DNA of 6,336 nt from an uncultured Solirubrobacteraceae bacterium (GTDB lineage Bacteria; Actinomycetota; Thermoleophilia; Solirubrobacterales; Solirubrobacteraceae), in NCBI GenBank assembly GCA_955652345.1, contig CATPBV010000081.1, positions 1 to 6,336 on the forward strand, written 5' to 3'. Below are positions 1 through 5,689 of this stretch, in pieces. The notes below the pieces were generated by a model. The model saw only the letters and a list, made by a program, of their open reading frames with translations. It was not told the origin of the DNA and ran no database searches. The first letter of the stretch is position 1, and the number at the start of each line of letters is the position of its first letter. A program made the translations under genes and the position numbers.

Positions 1-804
1 ATCAACAATCAGTCGGTTCCGTTCCCCGGTGGCGGTTTTCCCTTGTGCGTGGCCGACCTCCGGACGCAGAAGGCCAGCTGCAGCGGCCTCGTGCCGGGCG
101 CGCGCTATGTGCTGGTGCGCCGGCGCCGCCATGCGCTGGTAAACGCAAGGGCGGGGTTCGACGGCGTCGCTCGGTTCCCCGGGTTCCGCGGCTCGCCCTC
201 GATCAGGGGCGGGGACCTGCTGACACTACGCAACCGCGTCGGACGCGAGCTCACAGCGCTGCACGTCGCGCACCTCAGGGTCGCCCTGACCGGCGCTCAG
301 ACCGTGGTAACGGGCGGCGTCTGCCAGCCCCTCCAGTACTGGGGAGCGCCCGTCAGCAGCCCACCGATCACACCGAAAGTGGGAAGCGGGGGGGTCGCGG
401 GCACAGGCACCCTCTGCCCGCCCCGAGGACGCGCTGCTGGGTTGCCAGCCAAAGACATCGCGCAGACGGACGATCTGAGCGGCGGCCAGACCCGAACCGA
501 GCTTCCGGACCTGCTCTCGACCACACCCGTCAACGGAGCGGTTCTGTACGGCTCGTTCGTCGCGCTGGCGCAGGCCGGCTTTCAAGCGCCCGGGGGCGGA
601 GTCGACACCGCCGGCACTCCCGTGGCGCTGACGATCACCCGCCTGGGTAGCTCCCGTCCAGTATTCAGCTCCTCGAATGTGAACACCTTCGGCGGCGCCC
701 CGGTCACTGGCCTGGCGGTCGGGACATACCTCGCCAAGTGGGTCGTGACCGATGCCAACGGCGACACCCGCACCGTCCGGACGCGGCTCGTGGAGCAGCG
801 CTAG
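1..804 (+). CDS. Probable secreted/cell-surface protein, C-terminal part (5' end outside window)
   Basis: The frame is open from base 1 and ends at TAG 802-804, leaving 267 residues; the true start lies upstream, and the TTG at 43 is only an internal codon. No enzyme motif is visible. The composition suggests an exported protein: rich in Gly, Thr, Val and Pro, with four cysteines (in the contexts PLCVAD, ASCSG, GVCQP and TLCPP) that could form disulfides. The last 90 or so residues look like a beta-sandwich (Ig-like) module ending in 'GLAVGTYLAKWVVTDANGDT', a pattern I associate with extracellular repeat proteins of Solirubrobacterales-type actinobacteria. It converges on the VWA gene with only 14 bp between stop codons and no clear terminator. 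Function unknown; a family name cannot be given from sequence alone. That it is a real gene is fairly sure, from a continuous open frame and sensible composition; export is inference because the signal peptide is not in view. Confidence 0.72.
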   Translation: MNNQSVPFPGGGFPLCVADLRTQKASCSGLVPGARYVLVRRRRHALVNARAGFDGVARFPGFRGSPSIRGGDLLTLRNRVGRELTALHVAHLRVALTGAQTVVTGGVCQPLQYWGAPVSSPPITPKVGSGGVAGTGTLCPPRGRAAGLPAKDIAQTDDLSGGQTRTELPDLLSTTPVNGAVLYGSFVALAQAGFQAPGGGVDTAGTPVALTITRLGSSRPVFSSSNVNTFGGAPVTGLAVGTYLAKWVVTDANGDTRTVRTRLVEQR

Positions 805-818
805 CCCTGCACCGCGCG

Positions 819-2216
819 CTACCGCGACAGGATCTTCACGAACGCCTCGAGCTGGTCCGTCCGCCAGCACTCGAACGCCGTGCAATGCTGCTCGTAGGCC
901 GCGATCACGCTGTCGCCGTAGTTCCAGTACAGCCGCGGTTCGGGGTTCAGCCAGAAGGTGCGCCCGGCGCGGGCCGTGATCGCCGCGAACGCGTCCTCGC
1001 GTGGCGGCCGGCCGTTGGTGCGGGCATCGCCGAGCACGATCACGGTCGCGCGGGGGTGCAGCTCGTCCTCGACTAGCCCGAGGAACTCGGTCCATACCCG
1101 CCCGTAGTCCGTATACCCGGACACGTCGGCGACGCCGGCGTCGCGGGAGACGGCCTCGCTGGCGGCGCGAAAGTCCCGTTCGCGCTCGAACACGTCGGTG
1201 ACTTCCGAGATTCGTTCGATGAACACGAACGAGCGGAGCTTGCGGAACGCGTCGTGCAGCGCGTGCAGCACGCTGAGGAAGAACGTGCTGGCGCTGGTGA
1301 CGCTCGTGGAGACGTCGCACAGCACGAAGATCTCGGGCCGCCGCGGGCGCACCGGGCGGTACTTGAGCTTGACCGGCACGCCGCCGGTCTCGAGCGACGC
1401 CCGCATCGTCCGGCGGAAGTCGACGTGGGCATGGCGGTTGTGGCCCTTGCGCTCGTGGCCCTGAGTGGCGAGGAGCCGCTTGAGCTGAGCGACGACGCGG
1501 TGCACAGCGGCGAGGTCCTGGATCGGCCCGGTGGGAAGCGCCCGGTCGAGCTCGTTCAGAGGGCGCTTTGGCGGAAGCGATGACGTGCGGGCGATCAGGG
1601 CGCGCTCGAGCTCGCGCCGCAGGTGCTGCTCGAACTTGACGAGGCGGTCTCTGGGGATCCCCGCCCGGCGGGGGTCGTCCTGAGGGAGCTCTGGCTGCGG
1701 CTCGGTGCGCAGGCCGAGCGCCCGGCGAATCCGCTGGACGTCGACCCCCAGCACTCCCGAGCCCTCCGCCTGCCCGAACGCGGCGATCGCAAGCCGAGCG
1801 AGGTCACGCAGCGCCGCGTCGGACCCGTCCCTGAGCGCCGCGGCGATCTGCCGGCGCAGCGTCTCCAGGTCGATCTCGCCGTCGGCTCCGGCGCCATGGC
1901 GATCGTCGAGCTGGCGGCGGGCGGCTTCCGCCTCGGCCGCTCGGAAGAAGAAGCGGTCGAACACAAGCTCGAACACGTGACGGTCCTGCTGGGACTTGGC
2001 GAGGGTCGCGGCAAGCGCCTCCTTGAAGTCATCGCGGTCAGTCCAGTCGACGTGCTCCAGCGCGTCGAAGGCGTCGAGGATCTCCGCCGTCCCGACGGCC
2101 ACCCTCTCGGCGCGGAGGTCCTCGGCGAACGCCAGCAGCTGACCTCCGAACCCGCCCGGCGCCCTGGCCGGAATCCCGGTCTCGGACGTCCCGGCCGACG
2201 GCAGTCGATGACTCAC
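819..2216 (-). CDS. CoxE-like VWA domain-containing protein
   Basis: 465 residues from a GTG start at 2216. The N-terminal 270 residues are mostly helical and charged. The C-terminal part (about 285-465) is a CoxE-type von Willebrand A domain: a hydrophobic strand leads into the MIDAS motif DVSTS (D301, S303, S305), with further likely metal-site residues T369/D370 in 'GYTDYG' and D397 in 'VIVLGDARTN'. The tail 'WLNPEPRLYWNYGDS' followed by 'YEQHCTAFECW' is typical of CoxE-like proteins. Family knowledge: VWA proteins of this class bind Mg2+ and act with MoxR-type AAA+ ATPases in protein maturation or metal insertion; CoxE works with CoxD on form I CO dehydrogenase. Its GTG overlaps the ATPase stop (GTGA), so the two are probably translationally coupled. 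No cox structural gene is in the window, so I do not name it coxE. The client is unknown. The assignment as a CoxE-like VWA protein is firm; cytosolic location is inferred from the lack of signal or membrane segments. Confidence 0.93.
   Translation of the reverse strand: MSHRLPSAGTSETGIPARAPGGFGGQLLAFAEDLRAERVAVGTAEILDAFDALEHVDWTDRDDFKEALAATLAKSQQDRHVFELVFDRFFFRAAEAEAARRQLDDRHGAGADGEIDLETLRRQIAAALRDGSDAALRDLARLAIAAFGQAEGSGVLGVDVQRIRRALGLRTEPQPELPQDDPRRAGIPRDRLVKFEQHLRRELERALIARTSSLPPKRPLNELDRALPTGPIQDLAAVHRVVAQLKRLLATQGHERKGHNRHAHVDFRRTMRASLETGGVPVKLKYRPVRPRRPEIFVLCDVSTSVTSASTFFLSVLHALHDAFRKLRSFVFIERISEVTDVFERERDFRAASEAVSRDAGVADVSGYTDYGRVWTEFLGLVEDELHPRATVIVLGDARTNGRPPREDAFAAITARAGRTFWLNPEPRLYWNYGDSVIAAYEQHCTAFECWRTDQLEAFVKILSR
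2213..2216 (-). promoter_or_regulatory. GTGA stop/start overlap (translational coupling)
   Basis: The TGA stop of the ATPase (2215-2213) shares two bases with the GTG start of the VWA gene (2216-2214). Such overlaps usually mean termination-reinitiation coupling and roughly matched production of two interacting proteins. This overlap is also what decides the GTG as the VWA start. Confidence 0.8.
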
Positions 2217-3097
2217 GCGGCGGCGGCGTCGAGCTTCACGCCCACCCGAGCTGCGACGGTGTCCAGGTCGCTGCGGTGCTTGACGATCACGCTCATCGTC
2301 TGGGTGAACACCGCCTGGTCGATGTCGCTGGCCCCCAGCAGCATCAGCGCGCGGGCCCAGTCGATCGACTCGGCGATGCTCGGCGGCTTCTTGAGGTCGA
2401 GCTCACGGACGTCGTGGATGATCTCGACGAGCTTGCGCGCGATCGTCTGATCGAGCTCGGGAACGTGCAGGCGGACGATCTCGAGCTCGTGCTCGAGCGC
2501 CGGGTAGTCGAGCCACAGGTACAGACAGCGGCGCTTGAGGGCCTCCGTCAGCTCGCGGGTGTTGTTCGAGGTGAGCAGCACCACCGGTTGCGTGCGGGCT
2601 TCGATCCGGCCGAGCTCGGGGATCGAGATCTGGAAGTCGGACAGAAGCTCCAGCAGCATCGCCTCGAACTCCTGGTCGGTCTTGTCGATCTCGTCGATCA
2701 GCAGCACCACCGGATCTTCCGATGCGATCGCGGTCATCAGTGGGCGAGGCAGCAGAAACTCCTCGCCGAAGATGTCATCCTGGACCTCCTGCCACCCTGC
2801 CGTGTCGGCCTCGGTCTGGATCCGCAGCAGCTGCTTGCGGTAGTTCCATTCGTACAGCGCCTTGGCCTCGTCGAGTCCCTCGTAGCACTGAAGCCGCACC
2901 AGGCGTCTGTCGAGATAGGAGCCGAGCGCCTTCGCCAGCTCGGTCTTGCCGACGCCGGCGGGGCCCTCGACGAGCACAGGCTTGTTCAGTTTCGCCGCGA
3001 GGAACGACACGAGCGCGGTCGCCTCGCCCGGCAGGTAGCCGACCGAACGCAGGCCGCGGGCCACGTCATCGACCGAGGTGGGCTGCGTCGGGATCAT
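2213..3097 (-). CDS. MoxR-family AAA+ ATPase
   Basis: 294 residues from ATG at 3097; a TTG at 3112 would add five residues (MAVPP), but the conserved part begins just after the ATG ('TSVDDVARGLRSVGYLPGE'), so I prefer ATG. Numbered from that ATG: Walker A GPAGVGKT at 45-52, a MoxR-typical 'QCYEGLDEAKALYEWNY' at about 71-87, Walker B LLIDEID at 132-138, sensor 1 TSNN at 176-179, an arginine-finger candidate in 'LKRRCLYLWLDYP', and a sensor-2-like Arg in 'ESIDWARAL'. Length fits the compact CoxD/APE2220-like MoxR proteins (about 280-300). Known role of the family: ATP-driven chaperone-like remodelling, with a VWA partner, in assembling or activating metalloenzymes and other complexes. The partner VWA gene follows directly with a 4-bp overlap. 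All ATPase motifs look intact, so the protein is expected to be active. The substrate cannot be told from this window; a CO-dehydrogenase-type molybdoenzyme is one possibility, not shown. Confidence 0.95.
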   Translation of the reverse strand: MIPTQPTSVDDVARGLRSVGYLPGEATALVSFLAAKLNKPVLVEGPAGVGKTELAKALGSYLDRRLVRLQCYEGLDEAKALYEWNYRKQLLRIQTEADTAGWQEVQDDIFGEEFLLPRPLMTAIASEDPVVLLIDEIDKTDQEFEAMLLELLSDFQISIPELGRIEARTQPVVLLTSNNTRELTEALKRRCLYLWLDYPALEHELEIVRLHVPELDQTIARKLVEIIHDVRELDLKKPPSIAESIDWARALMLLGASDIDQAVFTQTMSVIVKHRSDLDTVAARVGVKLDAAAA

Positions 3098-3127
3098 CGG
3101 CGGGACCGCCAAATATAGGGTTCATCC
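3098..3127. promoter_or_regulatory. Compact divergent spacer with shared AT-rich box
   Basis: Only 30 bp separate the ATG of the ATPase from the GTG of the small membrane protein. The single AT-rich element, AAATATA at 3111-3117, reads TATATT on the minus strand (3117-3112), a fair -10 box that would start transcription about 8 nt before the ATPase ATG. On the plus strand the same bases run into AGGG (3117-3120), a plausible ribosome binding site 7 nt before GTG 3128. No good -35 hexamer is seen in either direction. The -10 assignment is an inference from one short motif. Confidence 0.35.
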
Positions 3128-3316
3128 GTGTGCGTCCTCGCCGTCGCCGTAAAGTCCTCGCACCTGGGGCTGTTCGCGGCGGTGATCGCGTTCGGGTTCG
3201 TGCTCGGGACGTTCGGTCACATCATCCGCTCGCGGCCGGTGATCGTCACCGGGATCCTGGTGATTGGGGTCACGAGCGCGTACTACGTGTTCCTGCTCCA
3301 GCCCGGGTCCGGGTGA
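3128..3316 (+). CDS. Small two-helix membrane protein, function unknown
   Basis: 62 residues from GTG 3128, with AGGG 7 nt upstream supporting that start. Two hydrophobic stretches, residues about 12-31 ('HLGLFAAVIAFGFVLGTFGH') and 37-57, are joined by a short basic turn 'IRSRP' that by the positive-inside rule should face the cytoplasm, leaving both ends outside; no cleavable signal is obvious. The frame lies outside the ATPase coding region, so it is not an antisense shadow, and the clean hydrophobic/turn/hydrophobic pattern argues for a true gene. It diverges from the MoxR ATPase and is followed within 5 bp by hairpins that could end its transcript. I do not recognise a named family; small proteins of this shape are common lineage-specific hypotheticals in actinobacteria. 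A link to the ATPase pair is possible from position only. Confidence 0.72.
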   Translation: MCVLAVAVKSSHLGLFAAVIAFGFVLGTFGHIIRSRPVIVTGILVIGVTSAYYVFLLQPGSG

Positions 3317-3320
3317 GCGT

Positions 3321-3343
3321 GACGAAATAGCAACGATTTCGTC
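3321..3343 (+). terminator. Perfect 8-bp hairpin after the small membrane gene
   Basis: Arms GACGAAAT (3321-3328) and ATTTCGTC (3336-3343) are exact reverse complements around the 7-nt loop AGCAACG. It begins 4 nt after the stop codon of the 62-residue gene, where a terminator would be expected. No U-run follows, which is usual in high-GC actinobacteria but leaves an operator or other binding site as an alternative. Confidence 0.55.
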
Positions 3344-3372
3344 CTCATGGCGTCTGGGGCCCGACGATGAGG
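3343..3372 (+). terminator. Second abutting hairpin
   Basis: CCTCAT (3343-3348) pairs with ATGAGG (3367-3372), and inside it CGTC (3351-3354) pairs with GACG (3363-3366), giving a 10-bp stem with a GG bulge and the loop TGGGGCCC. It shares its first base with the preceding hairpin, so two stem-loops stand side by side, consistent with a tandem terminator for the small membrane gene. Confidence 0.45.
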
Positions 3373-3450
3373 GCCCGTGAAGCTCGCCAGGGGGTCATAA
3401 GTCGTCACTCGAGCGCGCTGGTTCGGCCACTGCCAGGTTGACGACGCTAT

Positions 3451-3881
3451 GTGTCCTCAGGTTGGCAACGGGCCTCCGGGCTGCGTCGAGTGCCGAGTTG
3501 TTGCCCCGCGGCGGAGCAACGTGACGGTTGCCGCGGCACGACGATGACCCGCTCGGATGCCGAAGAGCTGTTCCTGCGTCTCGTGCGCAGAGCACGCCTG
3601 GAGCACCCCGAAGTCAACGCGCCCCTCGGGCGTTTCGAGGTCGACTTCGTGTGGCGCGAAGCAGGCCTCGTCGTCGAGGTCGATGGTTATGCCTATCACC
3701 GCAGCCGCGACGCGTTCGAGCGCGACCGCCAGCGCGACGGCGAGCTTGCGCAAATGGGCCATCAGGTGATGCGGCTGACCTGGCGGGCGCTGAGCAGGAG
3801 CCTGAGGTTGTGCTGGTGCAGGTGGCGAGCGCGCTCGCCGTCAGAGCTTTTCGAAGCCCTCGTCGTCCAGCGGGATCGTGA
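3451..3881 (+). pseudogene. DUF559 (Vsr/PD-(D/E)XK-like) endonuclease-domain remnant, truncated and frameshifted
   Basis: The clear homology starts near 3529 ('CRGTTMTRSDAEELF', ATG at 3544) and runs through 'FEVDFVWREAGLVVEVDGYAYH' to 'HQVMRLTWRAL'. Numbered from the ATG, likely catalytic residues D34, E45 and D47 of the restriction-endonuclease-like fold are kept. At 'TWRAL' (3790-3792) the family-like continuation 'EQEPEVVLVQVASALAV' lies in the -1 frame and stops at TGA 3879-3881; in the original frame the reading runs on antisense through the next gene to 4161, which is not believable. A one-base deletion (or sequencing error) near 3791 explains this. Many actinobacterial DUF559 proteins are about 280-320 residues with an N-terminal AbiEi-like region; here only weak traces ('SGLRRV', about 3475-3492) remain upstream, and the frame upstream is not family-like. 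No ribosome binding site precedes the ATG. I infer a decayed gene; a short domain-only protein with a programmed or erroneous frameshift is the alternative. Confidence 0.7.
3506..3536 (+). repeat. Imperfect hairpin just before the DUF559 core
   Basis: Outer arms CCGCG (3506-3510) and CGCGG (3532-3536) and inner arms GCAAC (3516-3520) and GTTGC (3527-3531) form a 10-bp stem with a 5-nt bulge and a 6-nt loop GTGACG, ending 8 nt before ATG 3544. If transcribed it could hinder initiation at that ATG. It may also be chance in GC-rich decayed coding sequence. Confidence 0.35.
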
Positions 3882-4683
3882 GCTGGTCGTCGCCGTCGGC
3901 CGACGGCCGAGCGCTGGCGGCCGGTGGTGTGCGAGCCGGCCTCGTGGCCCTCCGGTCCGGGCGGGCGATCCGGAGCGTGGGAGGGTCATCGGGGACGACG
4001 GTGGGGCCGAAGCGGGGATCGCGGGCCACTCGGGTAGTTGGGTCGCGGAGGGTCCCCTCGCCCCCGGGACCGTCTGCCGGCACCGCCCGCGGCGAGCGGA
4101 CGGGGCCGGCTCGCCGCCGCGTGTCCGGGCGCCGTGCCACCGGCTCCACCTCGCCGGGTAGGGGGGGCTCTGGCTGGTTTGCCGCTCGGATCCTCGACCC
4201 GGCATACGTGAGGAGCGCGGCCACGCCGAGCGTCGCGAAGATGCCCCACTCGATCCCCGACGTTGTCGCGCCTGGACCGGTCACGTGCGTGCCCTGCTTG
4301 TCGAAGATCCTCCATACGATCAGCAGGCAGGTCCACGCGCCCGCGGCGGTGATCACGCCCCCGTCGCCTCCAGGCAGATGAAAAGCGCGGCCCTGGGCGC
4401 GCTTGTAGAGCAGCGTCAGCACCGAGGCGGCGACGACGAGCACGGCCGCCTCGACGAACGAGAACGAGCCCCAGCCGGTCAGCGCTGCGCTGGCCACCTG
4501 CGCGGCACCCCTCCCCGGCGCGATGACCGTGACCTGGTACCAGGGCAGGAACAGCGTCAGGAACAGCCCGATCGCTGCCACCGCCGCCAGACGGCGGTCG
4601 GGGGCGAGCGTGCGCCACGCGCGCGCGACCCCGATCACGCGCACTTCGCCACGATCGCCCGCGCGGTGAGCAGTGCGCCTCAC
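3841..4683 (-). CDS. Four-helix membrane protein with Pro/Arg-rich cytoplasmic-type tail, function unknown
   Basis: 280 residues from GTG 4683. The open frame extends to 4878, but that extension is antisense to the lipoprotein signal region and is not protein-like. Other starts are GTG 4644 and GTG 4638 (giving 'VIGVARAWRTLAPDRR'); I use 4683 because a TACAAT box ends 7 nt before it, but transcription starting there would also serve 4638 with a 45-nt leader. Membrane segments, numbered from 4683: about 32-48 (containing GLFLTLFLPWY), 73-93, 109-127 and 143-164. The signature 'LPGGDGGVITAAGAW' lies between helices 2 and 3. Residues 165-280 are low complexity, rich in Pro, Arg and Asp, ending 'DDEGFEKL', and are probably disordered. 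I recognise this layout as a recurrent Thermoleophilia-type hypothetical but know no function. It is divergent from the lipoprotein and its 3' end overlaps the DUF559 remnant by 41 bp. Confidence 0.83.
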   Translation of the reverse strand: MRRTAHRAGDRGEVRVIGVARAWRTLAPDRRLAAVAAIGLFLTLFLPWYQVTVIAPGRGAAQVASAALTGWGSFSFVEAAVLVVAASVLTLLYKRAQGRAFHLPGGDGGVITAAGAWTCLLIVWRIFDKQGTHVTGPGATTSGIEWGIFATLGVAALLTYAGSRIRAANQPEPPLPGEVEPVARRPDTRRRAGPVRSPRAVPADGPGGEGTLRDPTTRVARDPRFGPTVVPDDPPTLRIARPDRRATRPARTPPAASARPSADGDDQLTIPLDDEGFEKL

Positions 4684-4689
4684 GGGCCG

Positions 4690-4695
4690 ATTGTA
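4690..4695 (-). promoter_or_regulatory. -10-like box TACAAT upstream of the membrane protein gene
   Basis: Read on the minus strand, TACAAT (4695-4690) matches the TANNNT actinobacterial -10 pattern and ends 7 nt before GTG 4683, the spacing expected for a leaderless transcript starting at the GTG itself. No clear -35 is visible. Confidence 0.4.
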
Positions 4696-4721
4696 GGCCC
4701 GACGCCGGGCAGTGCCGCTGG

Positions 4722-4727
4722 TAGATT
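4722..4727 (+). promoter_or_regulatory. -10-like box TAGATT upstream of the lipoprotein gene
   Basis: TAGATT fits TANNNT and would place the transcript start at about 4733-4735, only 3-5 nt before TTG 4738, that is nearly leaderless. No Shine-Dalgarno sequence lies before the TTG, which agrees with this mode. A -35 hexamer is not evident. Confidence 0.38.
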
Positions 4728-4737
4728 CGCCCGGGCA

Positions 4738-5667
4738 TTGACGAATGTTCGACGCTCCCGGCGCAGGGCGGCTCGTCTCGCCCCGGCCGCCCTGCTCTGC
4801 TGTCTGGCCATCGCAGGCTGCGGCGGTGGCTCCGGCGATGCCAAGAAGCTCCTGCGGGAGACCTTCAGCGGTCAGCACAAGATCTCGAGCGGCGTCCTCG
4901 ACGTGCAGCTGACGATCGACCCCGCCGGGTCGAGCACGCTACATGGGCCGATCACGCTCAGCTTCGGCGGCCCGTTCGAGAGCCTCGGTCCGGGCAGGCT
5001 GCCGCAGTCGGACTTCAAGCTCGGAGTCGCCGGTTTCGGCTTCGCGGGCTCGCTCGGGATCCTCTCCACGGGCACCGCCGGCTACGTCACGCTGAAGGGC
5101 ATCGCCTACGAGCTCCCACAGGCGAGCTTCCAGCGGCTGGAGTCGAGCTTCGCCGCTGCCGCCGCCCCAGGAGGCGGTGGGATCTTCAACCGGCTGGAGG
5201 CCGCTCTCACGAACCCGACGGTGGTGGGGGAGGAGGCCATCGCCGGCGCGAAGACGACTCACATCCGGGCCGGCATCAACGTTGCGGCGCTCCTCGCCGA
5301 CGTGAGCGGCCTGCTGCAGCGGGCTTCGTCGTTAGGCGTGTCGGGCACCGGCGCCTTGGCCGGGGGCATCTCGGCGGCCACTCAGCGGCGGATCGCAGGC
5401 CTGATCTCCAACCCAACGTTCGACCTGTGGACGGGAGTCAGCGACAGGACTCTTCGCAGACTCCAGATCGGCGCGACCGTGGCCGTCTCGGGGCAGATCG
5501 GCCAACTGCTCGGGTCCAGGTCGGTGGATCTGGGCCTGAGCATTGAGTACAGCTCCCTGAACCAGCCGCAGACGATCGCGGCACCCGCGACCGTCCGGCC
5601 GTTCAGCGAGCTCGCGGTGAGGCTGCGGGGCCTTCAGCAGGCTCTCAAGGCCGCGTTCGGCAGGTAG
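4738..5667 (+). CDS. Lipoprotein, LppX/LprAFG-like (LolA-type fold) candidate
   Basis: 309 residues from TTG 4738. The N-terminus is a textbook lipoprotein signal: basic n-region (RRSRRRAAR, 5-13), hydrophobic core (14-24) and lipobox IAGC with the lipidated Cys at 28, followed by a Gly/Ser linker. The earlier in-frame GTG at 4666 would add 24 residues that overlap the divergent gene and are not needed. The mature part alternates short beta-like stretches ('SSGVLDVQLTI', 'TAGYVTLKGIAYEL', 'LRRLQIGATVAVSG', 'VDLGLSIEYSSL') with a helical segment, plus 'VVGEEAIAGAKTTHIRAGINV' near 162-182, a pattern like the G.E.v.G..T.HI element of LppX/LprG-type proteins. In mycobacteria those are extracytoplasmic lipid carriers. 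The family match is by eye and weak; what is secure is a membrane-anchored extracytoplasmic protein. It ends tail-to-tail with the acidic gene, with both stop codons inside one hairpin. Confidence 0.85.
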   Translation: MTNVRRSRRRAARLAPAALLCCLAIAGCGGGSGDAKKLLRETFSGQHKISSGVLDVQLTIDPAGSSTLHGPITLSFGGPFESLGPGRLPQSDFKLGVAGFGFAGSLGILSTGTAGYVTLKGIAYELPQASFQRLESSFAAAAAPGGGGIFNRLEAALTNPTVVGEEAIAGAKTTHIRAGINVAALLADVSGLLQRASSLGVSGTGALAGGISAATQRRIAGLISNPTFDLWTGVSDRTLRRLQIGATVAVSGQIGQLLGSRSVDLGLSIEYSSLNQPQTIAAPATVRPFSELAVRLRGLQQALKAAFGR

Positions 5668-5689
5668 CGCGGCCGCTATTCGCTGCCGA
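5657..5689. terminator. Bidirectional terminator-like hairpin holding both convergent stop codons
   Basis: Outer arms TCGGCAG (5657-5663) and CTGCCGA (5683-5689) and inner arms TAGCG (5665-5669) and CGCTA (5674-5678) give a 12-bp stem around the tetraloop CGGC, with one unpaired base on the left and TTCG on the right. TAG 5665-5667 ends the lipoprotein gene and the paired CTA 5676-5678 is the TAG of the minus-strand acidic gene. A hairpin at a convergent 8-bp junction suits termination from both sides. There is no T-run, though a 28-nt C/T tract (5690-5717) follows on the plus strand because it encodes the Glu tract of the opposite gene. Confidence 0.65.

Noticed and set aside
797..820. AGCGC...GCGCT pairing at the first convergent junction
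   Set aside because: Only 5 bp with a 14-nt loop in GC-rich sequence; too weak to call a terminator.
226..1320. 364-codon minus-strand frame overlapping the first gene and the VWA 3' end
   Set aside because: Arg/Ala-rich shadow typical of high GC; it overlaps both real genes and contains out-of-frame echoes of the VWA domain.
1623..2450. 275-codon plus-strand frame antisense to the VWA and ATPase genes
   Set aside because: Lies fully opposite two genes with firm motifs and has no recognisable domain.
819..3097. Naming the pair coxD/coxE
   Set aside because: Motifs fit CoxE-like and MoxR families, but no CO dehydrogenase gene is in view to support the specific names.
2276..3118. 280-codon plus-strand frame antisense to the MoxR ATPase
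   Set aside because: Mirror of a conserved AAA+ gene; composition is a high-GC antisense artefact.
3882..4161. Continuation of the DUF559 frame past the frameshift to 4161
   Set aside because: It is antisense to the Pro/Arg tail of the membrane protein, and family-like sequence moves to the other frame at 3790.
4285..4737. Long N-terminal extension of the lipoprotein frame
   Set aside because: It would be antisense to the membrane protein and would bury a perfect lipoprotein signal peptide inside the protein; TTG 4738 fits.
4684..4878. N-terminal extension of the membrane protein frame to ATG 4878
   Set aside because: The added 65 residues are antisense to the lipoprotein signal region and look unlike protein.
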